In this document: in pieces, positions 10,124 through 18,173 of the stretch | Layout: each line of letters starts with the position of its first letter | Numbering within the stretch: the first letter of the stretch is position 1 | From: Microbacterium aerolatum | GTDB lineage: Bacteria > Actinomycetota > Actinomycetes > Actinomycetales > Microbacteriaceae | Assembly: GCF_007988825.1 (NCBI RefSeq) | Contig: NZ_BJUW01000021.1 | Location: forward strand, 1-32,979 | Length of the DNA stretch: 32,979 bases | Direction of reading: 5' to 3' | Position numbers and translations under genes: made by a program | Notes under the pieces: generated by a model | The model's database searches: none | What the model was told of the DNA's origin: nothing | Seen by the model: the letters and a program-made list of their open reading frames with translations, nothing else

Positions 10124-11064
10124 AACAGCAGCGACGACAGCCGGTTCCGGGCCGCCGCGACGCGCGGGTCGTCTGCGCCGATCAGGCCGAACAGTTCGAC
10201 GAGGCGCTCTCGCACGGGCGCGCGCTCCTCGGAGGGCAGCACCGCGAACAGGTCGAGCAGACGCCCGAAGGCGTCGTCGACGTGGCCGCCGGAGATGTCG
10301 AGGTCCGCCACCGCGAACTGCGCCTGCACGTCCTGCGGGTTCGCTGCGGCCGCGGCCCGCGCCTCCTGCAGGTCGAGGTCCTGCACCCGATCGAGCAGCC
10401 GCACCTGACCGAGTCCAGCTCGAGCGTCCTCGTCGCGCGGGTTCTCGGCGAGAGCCTTCTCGTACGCCGTGATCGCCGAGGCGTAATCGCCCTTCTCGAT
10501 CGCGGCGAAGGCTTCGGCGTGCAACGGCGGAAGCGGCTTCTCCTGCTCCTGCTCGCCCTCGGCGGCCGGCTCCTGCTCTCCGCCCACCGTGCCCGTGACG
10601 CCGTTCTGCGCCGCGACCTGGAGCAGCTGGTCGATGACCTGGCGCACCTGCTCCTCGGGGACCGCGCCGGTGAACATCGGCACGGGCTGCCCGGCGATCA
10701 GCGCGACCACCATGGGGATCGACTGCGCACGGAAGCTCTGCGCGAGCTGCGGGTTGGCGTCGACGTCGACCTTCGCGAGGACGACACGGCCGCCGAGCTC
10801 GTTCACGACCTTCTCGAGGATCGGGCTGAGCTGCTTGCACGGTCCGCACCATTCGGCCCACAGGTCGACGATGATCGGCACCGTGCGGGAGAGCTCGAGG
10901 ATCTGCCCGAACGTGGCATCCGTCACGTCGACCACGAAACCGCCCTGGGCGGGCGCATCGCCTCCGGCCGGCATCTGGCCGGCGTCTGCGGGTGCGGCCG
11001 GACGGTTGCGCAGGGTGGACAGGTCCACAGCACCGCGGAGGGCTGCTGCCGAGATATCGCTCAC
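10120..11064 (-). CDS. Thioredoxin-domain / TPR co-chaperone-like protein (CnoX/YbbN family)
   Basis: 314 aa. The order is a disordered N-terminus (1-42), a thioredoxin fold with WAEWCGPCK (Cys73 and Cys76) and a cis-proline strand SIPMVVAL, an acidic linker (EQEPAAEGEQEQEK), and a C-terminal TPR-like helical region (AFAAIEKGDYASAITAYEKALAENP onward). This architecture matches CnoX/YbbN-type holdases. It keeps a full CGPC, so it may be redox-active, whereas E. coli CnoX lacks a working CXXC. No signal peptide is seen, so it should be cytoplasmic. GTG 11064 overlaps the stop of the upstream membrane-protein gene (GTGA), so the two are coupled. Its 3' end overlaps the glgB stop. Confidence 0.88.
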   Translation of the reverse strand: MSDISAAALRGAVDLSTLRNRPAAPADAGQMPAGGDAPAQGGFVVDVTDATFGQILELSRTVPIIVDLWAEWCGPCKQLSPILEKVVNELGGRVVLAKVDVDANPQLAQSFRAQSIPMVVALIAGQPVPMFTGAVPEEQVRQVIDQLLQVAAQNGVTGTVGGEQEPAAEGEQEQEKPLPPLHAEAFAAIEKGDYASAITAYEKALAENPRDEDARAGLGQVRLLDRVQDLDLQEARAAAAANPQDVQAQFAVADLDISGGHVDDAFGRLLDLFAVLPSEERAPVRERLVELFGLIGADDPRVAAARNRLSSLLF

Positions 11065-12929
11065 TTGATCACTTCCACATCGAGAATGTCCTGGTGCACG
11101 GCGAGCAGGCGCACCTGCTCGGTGGAGCCCTGGCTGGGCACGGAGAAGAACAGCTGCAGGCCGTAGGTCGTCTTGACGCCCTTCGACGCCTCCTCGACGC
11201 CGGTGAGCGTCTTCGCCTCTTCGTTCTCGCCGAACCGGATCACGGCATCGCTCGTGGTCGGCGTGATCGTCTCGCTGTCGACGAGCGACACGGCGACGAT
11301 CGCGCCGCTGTCCAGAGTCGCGAGCGCGACGGGCGGCTCATCGTTCGCGGCGATGTCGAACGCGGCCTTGGACGTCTCGGCGGCTCCGTTGTCCGCCAGC
11401 CCCTGGGTGACCGCCTTCCGGCTCTCCGTGATGGAGTCCGCCAGCGCGATCGTCACCGGGTCGAACGCGGAGCGGAACTCGCTCTTCTCCCCCGCATCGA
11501 CCACGTCGGCGAACGCGCTGGCGAGCTCGTCCGGCGAGAGCGCGAGGAACGCGGATGCCTTCTCGGTTATGAGGCTCGTACCGAGCCACGCCGGCGCGAG
11601 CTGCGGCACCTCGGTGGATGCCTGCATCTCAGCCATGTTCGTGACCTTGTAGTTCGACCACGGGTCGGCCTGGGTCATGGTGAGGATGACCGGCGGAACC
11701 GTGTCGTCACTCTTGCTCTTGCTCAGAACCAGCACGGTGCGCGGCCAGGTGTCGGTGGCCTGCGGCAGCAGCACCTCGATGGCCTCGGTCGGGATCGCCG
11801 CCGGCATGGCGCGGTCCTTGAGGGTGGCGCGCAGCTCGTAGTCGGTGGAGCGCGCGCTGAGCGCGGTGCCGTCGAGTCGCGTGGCGGCGAGGTCGATGTC
11901 CATCTCCGTGTCGGCTTCTTCGAGCGTCTTCGCGATGTTCTGAAGGATGCGGGAAGCCTGGGCCTCGGTGACGGCCGGCGGCTTCTGGTTCTCGGGGGTG
12001 ATGACCGTCTGCGTCGGGGACGGCGTCGGCGATGCCTCGCCCAGCTGCGGCCAGGAGTCGCTGGAGCAGCCCGCGAACATCAGGCCCGCCACGCCGAGCG
12101 CCGGGAGCACGAGAAGGCGTCGCCGCGTTCCGAGGGCACGGCGCTCGCTCTTGTCCGGCTTGGATTCCGTCGGCTCTTCAGTCTTCTCGTCTCCCGCTTG
12201 CGCGGCCTGCGGCTCGAGCGCCTCGCGCACCGGCGCTGGCTCGACAGACAGGTCGATCGGCTCCGTCGCGGGCATCGGGCCCGGCCCCTTGCGACGCGGA
12301 CCGCGCCCGCGGCGCTGGTGACGGATCGCGAGCACGTACATGACGAGCCCGAACAGCAGCACCGCACCACCGGCGGCGATCAGCGGCCCGACCAGCGGCG
12401 TCGAGGTGTCCAGCGGCCACGACACGACGATGTCGTCAGGGGCTGCCTCGGTGCCGTCCTTGGCGATGAGCACGCTCATACCCTCCGGCAGCTGCATGTC
12501 GGTGATCAGCTGATCCTGCTCGCTGAAGGAGTCCAGCCAGAGGTCCGAACCCGCAGGGTTGCGTCCGCTCTCCTCGGCTGAGCCGGTCTCGCCGTCCTCC
12601 GATGACACCTCCGGCTCGACGACAGTGCTCGTCGGCGAACCATCGTCGAGGTCGATCGAGGTGTAGGTGGCATCCGAGAGCCATGCCTCGAGATCGGCCG
12701 TACGGCCGTAGGCGGCGAAGATGTCGCCGTCGCCGCGGACCAGCAGGGTCTGCTGCCCGGGGTTCTCGCGCAGCACTGCGCCGTCCACCAGCAGATACGG
12801 GGTCGGCTCCTCGACGCTGAGCTCCACCTGCTGGGCGGACGGGCCCATGAAGATGGTTCGCTGAGCGATGCCCGCTCCGATGAGAAGCGTGGCCAGGACG
12901 AAGGCCACGACGGCCCACACGAAACGCAC
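11061..12929 (-). CDS. Membrane-anchored protein with an internal lipoprotein-type signal, function unknown
   Basis: 622 aa, not recognised with certainty. GTG 12929 is chosen because AAGGAG (12937-12942) lies 7 nt upstream; a longer reading starting at 12962 or 13058 lacks such a site. Visible parts are TM1 (residues 2-23), an extracytoplasmic domain, TM2 (about 180-203, PLIAAGGAVLLFGLVMYVLAI), a basic and Pro/Glu-rich linker, and RRRLLVLPALGVAGLMFAGC, which has every element of a lipoprotein signal peptide with Cys288. A Ser/Thr/Pro stretch (SPTPSPTQT) and a roughly 300-residue exported-looking C-terminal domain follow. Cys288 is the only cysteine in the protein. Actinobacterial homologues are usually annotated hypothetical as far as I recall. 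The overlap with the thioredoxin/TPR gene suggests a shared role. Confidence 0.8.
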   Translation of the reverse strand: MRFVWAVVAFVLATLLIGAGIAQRTIFMGPSAQQVELSVEEPTPYLLVDGAVLRENPGQQTLLVRGDGDIFAAYGRTADLEAWLSDATYTSIDLDDGSPTSTVVEPEVSSEDGETGSAEESGRNPAGSDLWLDSFSEQDQLITDMQLPEGMSVLIAKDGTEAAPDDIVVSWPLDTSTPLVGPLIAAGGAVLLFGLVMYVLAIRHQRRGRGPRRKGPGPMPATEPIDLSVEPAPVREALEPQAAQAGDEKTEEPTESKPDKSERRALGTRRRLLVLPALGVAGLMFAGCSSDSWPQLGEASPTPSPTQTVITPENQKPPAVTEAQASRILQNIAKTLEEADTEMDIDLAATRLDGTALSARSTDYELRATLKDRAMPAAIPTEAIEVLLPQATDTWPRTVLVLSKSKSDDTVPPVILTMTQADPWSNYKVTNMAEMQASTEVPQLAPAWLGTSLITEKASAFLALSPDELASAFADVVDAGEKSEFRSAFDPVTIALADSITESRKAVTQGLADNGAAETSKAAFDIAANDEPPVALATLDSGAIVAVSLVDSETITPTTSDAVIRFGENEEAKTLTGVEEASKGVKTTYGLQLFFSVPSQGSTEQVRLLAVHQDILDVEVIK

Positions 12930-12936
12930 GAAAAGA

Positions 12937-12942
12937 CTCCTT
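12937..12942 (-). promoter_or_regulatory. Ribosome binding site that decides the GTG 12929 start
   Basis: AAGGAG on the minus strand, 7 nt before GTG 12929. It is one of the strongest Shine-Dalgarno sequences in the window and argues against the longer upstream in-frame starts. Confidence 0.75.
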
Positions 12943-13106
12943 ACGTGACCCGGACGCGTCATCCAGGTCTCCGCTCGACGTTTCAGACTAGCGAAACAGG
13001 CTGAGTGTTGACTATCAGGGCCCTTTCGGCCGGCCTTTCCGGCAGGTCGGCGGATCATGCAGCCATGCGCCGACTACCCTGAGAACATTCTTCCCGAGGA
13101 GAGCCG

Positions 13107-14162
13107 ATGAAGCTGCACAATCCGTTCCGCACGGCGCTGGTCGCCACGCTCGGCGTGGGCCTCGGCATCCTGCTGATCGGCAGCATCCAGTCGCTGTCGA
13201 CTGTGCTGCTCTACGTCGGCACGGCACTGTTCATCAGCCTCGGTCTGGATCCGGTCATCTCCTTCCTCGAGCGCCACAAGCTGCCGCGGTGGCTGGCAGT
13301 GCTGATCGCCCTCGTCGCCGTGCTCGGCGTGTTCGCCGGCATCGTGCTGATCGTGCTGCCGGTCCTGATCGATCAGATCGGACAGCTCGTGAAGCAGATC
13401 ACGATCTTCCTCCAGAGCACCCGCCTCGACGATGTCAAGGAATGGATCACCGCGACCTTCCCCGGTCTGCAGCCCAGCTTCGTCGACGATCTGTTCACCA
13501 ACGCGATGGACTGGCTGAACGACAACTGGACCACCATCACCGAGAGTGTCGTCACCGTCGGAACGGCGATCGTGACGGGTCTGTTCGGCGCCTTCATCGT
13601 GCTGATCCTCACGATCTACCTCACGGCGTCCACGCCATCGCTCAAGCGTGCCGTCTACCAGTTGGTGCCGGCATCCAAGCGCCCGCGCTTCGTCGACCTG
13701 TCCGAGCAGATCACCGACTCCGTCGGCTACTACGTCATGGGCCAGGTCACCCTGGGCGTGGTCAACGGCGTGCTCAGCGCGATCTACCTGAGCATCATCG
13801 GCGCGCCGTTCCCCGCCGTCCTCGCCGTCATCGCGTTCTTCTTCTCGCTGATCCCGCTGGTGGGCACCCTCACCGGCTCGACCATCATCGTCCTGGTGTG
13901 CCTGATCCCCGGGCTCGGGGCGCCCGGCATCGCGCTGGCCGCCGGAATCTACTACCTGATCTACATGCAGATCGAGGCGTACGTCATCTCGCCGCGCATC
14001 ATGAGCCGTGCGGTGTCCGTTCCCGGTGCCGTGGTCGTCGTGGCCGCGCTGGCCGGAGGTTCGCTGCTCGGGCTGCTCGGCGCACTGATCGCGATCCCGG
14101 TCGCCGCCAGCATCCTGATCATCTACCGTCAGGTGCTCATCCCGCGGATGAACGAGCGGTGA
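13107..14162 (+). CDS. AI-2E family transporter (PerM/UPF0118)
   Basis: 351 aa polytopic membrane protein. It has paired N-terminal TM helices (about residues 8-48), a third TM (about 60-85), a soluble amphipathic region (about 90-150), then several C-terminal TM segments including FPAVLAVIAFFFSLIPLVGTLTGS, a conserved family region with the PLVG motif. Substrates across the family vary (AI-2 export in TqsA, Na+/H+ exchange in some members), so none is assigned. ATG 13107 has GAGGAG (13097-13102) a few bases upstream. A possible -10, TACCCT, is at 13074-13079. The stop TGA directly abuts the convergent hydrolase stop (TGATCA, 14160-14165). Confidence 0.88.
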   Translation: MKLHNPFRTALVATLGVGLGILLIGSIQSLSTVLLYVGTALFISLGLDPVISFLERHKLPRWLAVLIALVAVLGVFAGIVLIVLPVLIDQIGQLVKQITIFLQSTRLDDVKEWITATFPGLQPSFVDDLFTNAMDWLNDNWTTITESVVTVGTAIVTGLFGAFIVLILTIYLTASTPSLKRAVYQLVPASKRPRFVDLSEQITDSVGYYVMGQVTLGVVNGVLSAIYLSIIGAPFPAVLAVIAFFFSLIPLVGTLTGSTIIVLVCLIPGLGAPGIALAAGIYYLIYMQIEAYVISPRIMSRAVSVPGAVVVVAALAGGSLLGLLGALIAIPVAASILIIYRQVLIPRMNER

Positions 14163-14882
14163 TCAGGACGCGGGCCACTCCTTCGACAACGGCAGGGCGT
14201 CGGGGTTCACAGCCGCGACGATCTCGGTGAGCACGCGACGCGTTTGCGTCTCGCCGACCCAGAGGTGCCTGCCGCCTTCCACGTCGATCAGCGTGATGTC
14301 CGGGATCGCCGCGAACCTCTCCTGCGCCTCGGCCGGACGGAGATAATCGTCGAACTCCGGGATCAGCGCGATGACACGCCGCGGGTCCTCCGCCCAGGCA
14401 GCGACCTCGTCGGCTGTCGCACGGTGCAACGGTGGCGAGAGAAGGATGATCCCCTCCACGTCGTGCTCCTGACCGTACTTCAGGGCGAGTTCAGTGCCGA
14501 ACGACCAGCCGAGCAGCCACGGACGCGGCAGCCCGCGCTCGCGCACGAGCGACATCGCGGCGGCGACGTCGAACCGCTCGCCCAGTCCCCCGTCGAACTG
14601 CCCGTCGCTCGTGCCGCGCGGCGACGTCGTCCCGCGCGTGTTGAATCGCAGCACGGCCAGATCAGCCAGAGCAGGCAGGCGCGCCGCTGCCTTGCGCAGG
14701 ATGTGCGAGTCCATGTACCCGCCGGCGGTGGGCAGCGGATGCAGTGTCACGAGCGTTGCGACGGGCGTGGCCGACTCGGGCACGGCGAGTTCGCCGACCA
14801 GCACAAGACCGTCGGCGGTGGTCAGTTCGACATCCTCCCGGCGGGCGGGAAGCTCGAGCGGACCGCGGATCTCCACGCTCAC
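14163..14882 (-). CDS. Alpha/beta hydrolase
   Basis: 239 aa, single-domain alpha/beta hydrolase of the small dienelactone-hydrolase-like type. Visible are the LVTLHPLPTAGG turn after the first strands, the nucleophile elbow GWSFGTE (Ser in GxSxG), and a C-terminal GGRHLWVGE with the probable catalytic His. An Asp in IPEFDDYLRP is a candidate for the third member. The substrate is unknown. GTG 14882 is preferred because it overlaps the upstream stop as GTGA and the fold begins soon after (EIRGPLELPARRED). The open frame continues about 60 residues further upstream, but that part duplicates the zinc-finger gene in another frame. Confidence 0.85.
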   Translation of the reverse strand: MSVEIRGPLELPARREDVELTTADGLVLVGELAVPESATPVATLVTLHPLPTAGGYMDSHILRKAAARLPALADLAVLRFNTRGTTSPRGTSDGQFDGGLGERFDVAAAMSLVRERGLPRPWLLGWSFGTELALKYGQEHDVEGIILLSPPLHRATADEVAAWAEDPRRVIALIPEFDDYLRPAEAQERFAAIPDITLIDVEGGRHLWVGETQTRRVLTEIVAAVNPDALPLSKEWPAS

Positions 14883-15166
14883 GCCACCTTCCAGCAGTGC
14901 GTGTGCCAGTGCCTGCGCGCGGCGAGGTCGGCCGCATCGCCGAGAACGCCGTCGGCGCGCCAGACCACCTGATGCGCCGTGCCGGGTGCGATCACGCCGC
15001 GGCAGCCGGGGCAGGTGTACTCCTTGAGCGCCTGCCGCGCCGACACGGGCTGCACGGTCCATTCGCGGCCCTGCCGTGTCTCGCTGCGCTTCCAGCCCGT
15101 TAGCAGGCGCTGGAAGGAGTCATCAGCGTCCGAGTGCTCCTGACGCCTGCGGTTCGAGCGTGGCAT
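14879..15166 (-). CDS. Small zinc-finger-like protein, function unknown
   Basis: 95 aa, highly basic at the N-terminus (MPRSNRRRQ). The second half has CPGC followed by an aspartate/alanine stretch and HWHTHCW, giving a likely C-x2-C...H-x3/4-C zinc site. Homologues in Microbacterium are, as I recall, often labelled ATP/GTP-binding protein, but no P-loop is visible and I do not support that label. It starts 9 nt after the stop of the lysozyme-fold gene and overlaps the hydrolase start by 4 nt, so it is probably part of that short operon. Nucleic-acid binding is only a guess. Confidence 0.75.
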   Translation of the reverse strand: MPRSNRRRQEHSDADDSFQRLLTGWKRSETRQGREWTVQPVSARQALKEYTCPGCRGVIAPGTAHQVVWRADGVLGDAADLAARRHWHTHCWKVA

Positions 15167-15175
15167 GGCGGTGCA

Positions 15176-15859
15176 TTACCACCAGTGGTTGCTGGTCCAG
15201 AATGCGTGCGCGGCAGCCCAGCTGCCGTAACGACCGGTCGCGTAGCCGTTGGCCCACCGCAGATTGTCGACGGGGTTGTAGCCGTTGCCGGGCACCTTGC
15301 TGCAAGGAAGCGCCTGAACGAGACCGCATGCGCCCGACGAGCTGTTCGTCGCGTTCGGGTTCCAGCCGCTCTCGCGGGACACGATGTAGTCGACGTAACC
15401 CCAGTCACCCGATGCGATGCCGGCCGCCGCCATCCATTCGGCGGGGGCGCCGCCACCGTTGTAGAACGGCGCGGCGGCTACGGGCTGCGAGGACTCGGAT
15501 GCGACCGAGGCAGGCTCGGGCTCTGGCGTCGGTGTCGGCTTCGGCGTGACGTAAACCTCGAAGCTGCTGCGTTCCACCGGAGAGATGGTCGCGCCGCTCA
15601 CGCTGACGGTGAGATCCTGGGTGTCCCGGGCGGCGAGCGAGAACGACGTCTCGACATCGGCTTCGGGCTGCTCGGCGAGTGCCATGCCGGTGGGGGCCAC
15701 GATCGCGGCCGCCAGGGCGACGACGCCGAACGCCGCCAGGCCGCCGGTGAGTCCGCGCCGCCGCGTCCAGTGTCGCTTCACGGGCGCGGATCTCGGGGTT
15801 GCGGACCTCATCGGTGCGACGGCGTCGCTGGTGGGGTCGATCTCAGAACCGGAAGTCAC
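15176..15859 (-). CDS. Secreted lysozyme-fold protein (aggregation-promoting-factor / transglycosylase-like C-terminus)
   Basis: 227 aa from GTG 15859. The order is a cytoplasmic tail, basic KRHWTRRR, a hydrophobic segment (about residues 37-60, LAAFGVVALAAAIVAPTGMAL), a beta-rich region, a Pro/Thr/Glu linker (TPKPTPTPEPEP), and a C-terminal domain beginning about residue 137 with EWMAAAGIASGDWGYVDYIV. RESGWNPNATN carries the probable catalytic Glu, CGLVQALPCSKVPG a likely disulfide, and the end reads AHAFWTSNHWW. This C-terminal module is typical of APF-like and Rpf/SLT-like cell-wall proteins, so peptidoglycan cleavage outside the membrane is inferred. Alternatively it is a non-enzymatic adhesion factor. 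Confidence 0.85.
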   Translation of the reverse strand: MTSGSEIDPTSDAVAPMRSATPRSAPVKRHWTRRRGLTGGLAAFGVVALAAAIVAPTGMALAEQPEADVETSFSLAARDTQDLTVSVSGATISPVERSSFEVYVTPKPTPTPEPEPASVASESSQPVAAAPFYNGGGAPAEWMAAAGIASGDWGYVDYIVSRESGWNPNATNSSSGACGLVQALPCSKVPGNGYNPVDNLRWANGYATGRYGSWAAAHAFWTSNHWW

Positions 15860-15868
15860 AATAGCGCC

Positions 15869-15874
15869 AGTCTA
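15869..15874 (-). promoter_or_regulatory. Candidate -10 box for the secreted lysozyme-fold gene
   Basis: TAGACT on the minus strand, 9 nt before GTG 15859. This would give a transcript with at most a few leader bases. A second CCAGTCT word lies directly upstream (plus strand 15876-15882). Confidence 0.4.
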
Positions 15875-15906
15875 GCCAGTCTCACCTGGGTTCACCATGA
15901 GAGCGC

Positions 15907-16485
15907 TCAGCGCACGGCGAGGATCACGTCGATCGTCGCATCCAGGATCGCGTCGACCTGCTCCTCGCGGTAGCCGCGTCGCTGCATGCGGAACGCGGCT
16001 GAACGGAGCTGTTCGACGCTGAGGTCGTCGCCGTCGCGCAGATACCGGACGATGCGTGCCGCGACGTGGTCCACCTCATCTACGCGATACCCGAACCCGA
16101 GGATGCCACTGCGGGCGAACTTGTGCCGGCGGCTGCGTGCGAGATGGTCCAGGATCACCTGCGCCTCGGCCCGCGCCTTGACCACCCAGGCCTCCGCGCC
16201 CTGCTCGCGCACGATCTGATCGCGCTCGCGGGCGGCGAAGGCGTCTTCGATGCGTCCGAGGGCGGCATCCACGTCTCCGACGACGTAGCCCTCCTTCACC
16301 AGCGGGAACGAGGCCACCCGGACATCGGCGGCGCTGAGGTCTTCCAGGCCGAGCTCGAACGTCTCGCGGGCGGAGGCGAGGAAGGTGTCGACCGCCGCAC
16401 GGTGGTATCCGCGCTCGCGACCTGTCGTGACCCGGAAGGCGGGCCTGGCGTTCTCGGTCACATCGTCCACCGTAGTCGAGGTCAT
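15907..16485 (-). CDS. DivIVA-domain repeat protein
   Basis: 192 aa. It contains four copies of a short G-Y-x(4)-V-D-x(2)-L/I type motif: GYHRAAVDTFLASA (from residue 26), GYVVGDVDAALGRI (67), FGYRVDEVDHVAARI (131) and GYREEQVDAILDAT (171). These resemble the N-terminal membrane-binding segment of DivIVA; a family of actinobacterial DivIVA-repeat proteins of this kind is known, without a well-defined role. The long coiled coil of true DivIVA/Wag31 is absent, so this is not the polar-growth scaffold itself. ATG 16485 overlaps the cdsA stop (ATGA), so it is translationally coupled to phospholipid synthesis, which fits a membrane-associated job. Confidence 0.85.
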   Translation of the reverse strand: MTSTTVDDVTENARPAFRVTTGRERGYHRAAVDTFLASARETFELGLEDLSAADVRVASFPLVKEGYVVGDVDAALGRIEDAFAARERDQIVREQGAEAWVVKARAEAQVILDHLARSRRHKFARSGILGFGYRVDEVDHVAARIVRYLRDGDDLSVEQLRSAAFRMQRRGYREEQVDAILDATIDVILAVR

Positions 16486-17543
16486 GTCAGGGTCGCCCAT
16501 GGTGAGAGCAGGAAGTACAGGCTGAGCGCGGGGATGGTCGAGGGCAGGATGCTGTCGAGCCGATCGAGCAGTCCGCCATGCCCCGGCAGCCAGGAGCTCA
16601 TGTCCTTGATGCCGATGTCGCGTTTGATCATGGATTCGCCGAGGTCGCCCAGCGTCGCCGACAGCAGGATGGCGATGCCGAAGATCACACCCGCCCACCA
16701 CGGCATCTCCAGCATGAAGATGGCGAGGAGCACACCGGCGATGATCGCCGCGACGACCGCTCCGGCGAAGCCCTCCCAGGTCTTCTTCGGGCTGATCCTC
16801 GGCGCCATCGGGTGCTTGCCGAATGCGAGACCGGCCGCGTACGCCCCGGTGTCCGACGCCACGGCGACGGCGATGAATCCGAGGACCCACCACTGTCCAC
16901 CTTCCTGCCTCAGCAGGAGCAGCGCGACGCTGGTCAGGAAGGGCACGTAGATCTGGACGAAGCCGCCGACCACGGCATCCGTCAGAACGTCGCCGTAAGT
17001 GCGGCCGTCCCTCGCTGCCATCTGCGCGACCAGGCGCCACACGATCACGAAGGCGACCGCGAACAGCAGCGTCACCCAGCTGAGCCAGGCGGGTGCGAAG
17101 TATCCGGCCACCACGAGCAGTACGCCGGCGGCCACCTGCGGCACGATGTCGATCCGTCGACCGGCGCCGCGCAGCGCGCGGGTCAGTTCGAAGATCCCGA
17201 GGACCGCAATGGCCAGCGCGATCGGGACGAACAGTTCTTTGATGAACAGCAGCGAGCCGAGCAGCACCGCGCCGAAGGCGAGACCGACGAGGATCGCAAG
17301 GATCAGATCGCGACCCGTGCGCGCCTTGATCCGCTCGTTGGCCTGGTCCAGATGCTCGCGCGCCTGGTTCACGTGGGTCTCGAACTCGCCCCGTGCCTGG
17401 CGCAGCTGCTCGCGCATGATCGTCGCGGGATCCGGCGCCGGCTCGCGCTGCGCGGGAGCGTCGCCGTCCGGGGTCACCGCTTCACGGGCTTCGCGCCGCG
17501 TCAGCGGCTGCCCTTCGTCGGCGTCTCCGGTCGGCTCGTTCAT
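16482..17543 (-). CDS. cdsA: Phosphatidate cytidylyltransferase CdsA
   Basis: Makes CDP-diacylglycerol from phosphatidate and CTP, the branch point of phospholipid synthesis. 353 aa with a non-conserved N-terminal extension of about 75 residues, including a charged probable coiled coil (EQLRQARGEFETHVNQAREH). About eight TM helices follow. The family signature is near the C-terminus: SATLGDLGESMIKRDIGIKD followed by MSSWLPGHGGLLDRLDSI, with the Asp residues that hold the catalytic metals. ISPKKTWEGF is also conserved. It starts 6 nt after the frr stop and overlaps the DivIVA-repeat gene by 4 nt. The gap contains a perfect 12-base palindrome GTCTGATCAGAC (17545-17556) that includes the frr stop codon. 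Confidence 0.95.
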   Translation of the reverse strand: MNEPTGDADEGQPLTRREAREAVTPDGDAPAQREPAPDPATIMREQLRQARGEFETHVNQAREHLDQANERIKARTGRDLILAILVGLAFGAVLLGSLLFIKELFVPIALAIAVLGIFELTRALRGAGRRIDIVPQVAAGVLLVVAGYFAPAWLSWVTLLFAVAFVIVWRLVAQMAARDGRTYGDVLTDAVVGGFVQIYVPFLTSVALLLLRQEGGQWWVLGFIAVAVASDTGAYAAGLAFGKHPMAPRISPKKTWEGFAGAVVAAIIAGVLLAIFMLEMPWWAGVIFGIAILLSATLGDLGESMIKRDIGIKDMSSWLPGHGGLLDRLDSILPSTIPALSLYFLLSPWATLT

Positions 17544-17549
17544 GTCTGA

Positions 17550-18104
17550 TCAGACCTCGAGGAGCTCGGCCTCTTTGCGCTTGAGCGCGTCATCGATGAG
17601 ATCCACGTGCTGGCGGGTGAGAGCATCCAGTTCCTTCTCGCCGCGGGCGATCTCGTCCTCGCCGACCTCGCTCTTGAGCGCGTCCAGCTCGTCCTTCGAC
17701 TTGCGACGGATGCCGCGCAGCTGGACCTTCGCGTCCTCGCCCTTGGTGCGCACGAGCTTCACGTACTCCTTGCGGCGCTCCTGAGTCAGCTCGGGCATCG
17801 TCACGCGGACGATGTTGCCGTCGTTGGTGGGATTCGCGCCGAGGTTCGGCATGTCGCGGATGGCCTGTTCGATGGCCTTGAGCGCGGACTTGTCGTACGG
17901 CGTGATGATGAGCGAGCGCGCCTCGGGGTTCGCCAGCGAGGCGAGCTGTGCGAGCGGCGTGGGCGACCCGTAGTAGTCGACCATCACCTTCTGGAACATC
18001 TGCGGGTTGGCGCGCCCCGTGCGAACGGTGGCGAAGTCCTCCTTGGCGGCGTCGACGGCGCGGGTCATGCGGGAGGTGGTTTCAGCGAGGACGTCCGCGA
18101 TCAC
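17550..18104 (-). CDS. frr: Ribosome recycling factor
   Basis: Splits post-termination ribosomes with EF-G. 184 aa, exactly the usual size, with the two-domain helical pattern and conserved stretches [59 protein letters not shown] and [14 protein letters not shown] 18104 is chosen because AGGAG (18110-18114) sits 5 nt upstream. It follows pyrH by 69 nt, without a terminator-like hairpin, and is followed closely by cdsA: the standard pyrH-frr-cdsA order. Confidence 0.98.
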   Translation of the reverse strand: MIADVLAETTSRMTRAVDAAKEDFATVRTGRANPQMFQKVMVDYYGSPTPLAQLASLANPEARSLIITPYDKSALKAIEQAIRDMPNLGANPTNDGNIVRVTMPELTQERRKEYVKLVRTKGEDAKVQLRGIRRKSKDELDALKSEVGEDEIARGEKELDALTRQHVDLIDDALKRKEAELLEV

Positions 18105-18173
18105 GGTGGCTCCTATCGTCAGGGGGTTCTTGCAATTCTATCCAGGTGCACGGTGCGCGCCCTGGCAGGTGCG

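Noticed and set aside
13008..13013. TTGACT as a -35 element for the AI-2E permease gene
   Set aside because: No TANNNT-like -10 lies 16-18 bases downstream; the TACCCT box at 13074 is too far away to pair with it.
12930..13058. Longer N-terminus for the lipobox membrane protein
   Set aside because: The strong AAGGAG site 7 nt before GTG 12929 and the TM helix starting immediately after favour the shorter form.
14883..15062. Extended start for the alpha/beta hydrolase
   Set aside because: The extension is an out-of-frame reading of the zinc-finger gene, and the GTGA overlap gives a natural start at 14882.
17545..17556. Palindrome GTCTGATCAGAC as an operator between frr and cdsA
   Set aside because: It overlaps the frr stop inside an operon with a 6-nt gap; probably chance, so it is only mentioned in the cdsA entry.
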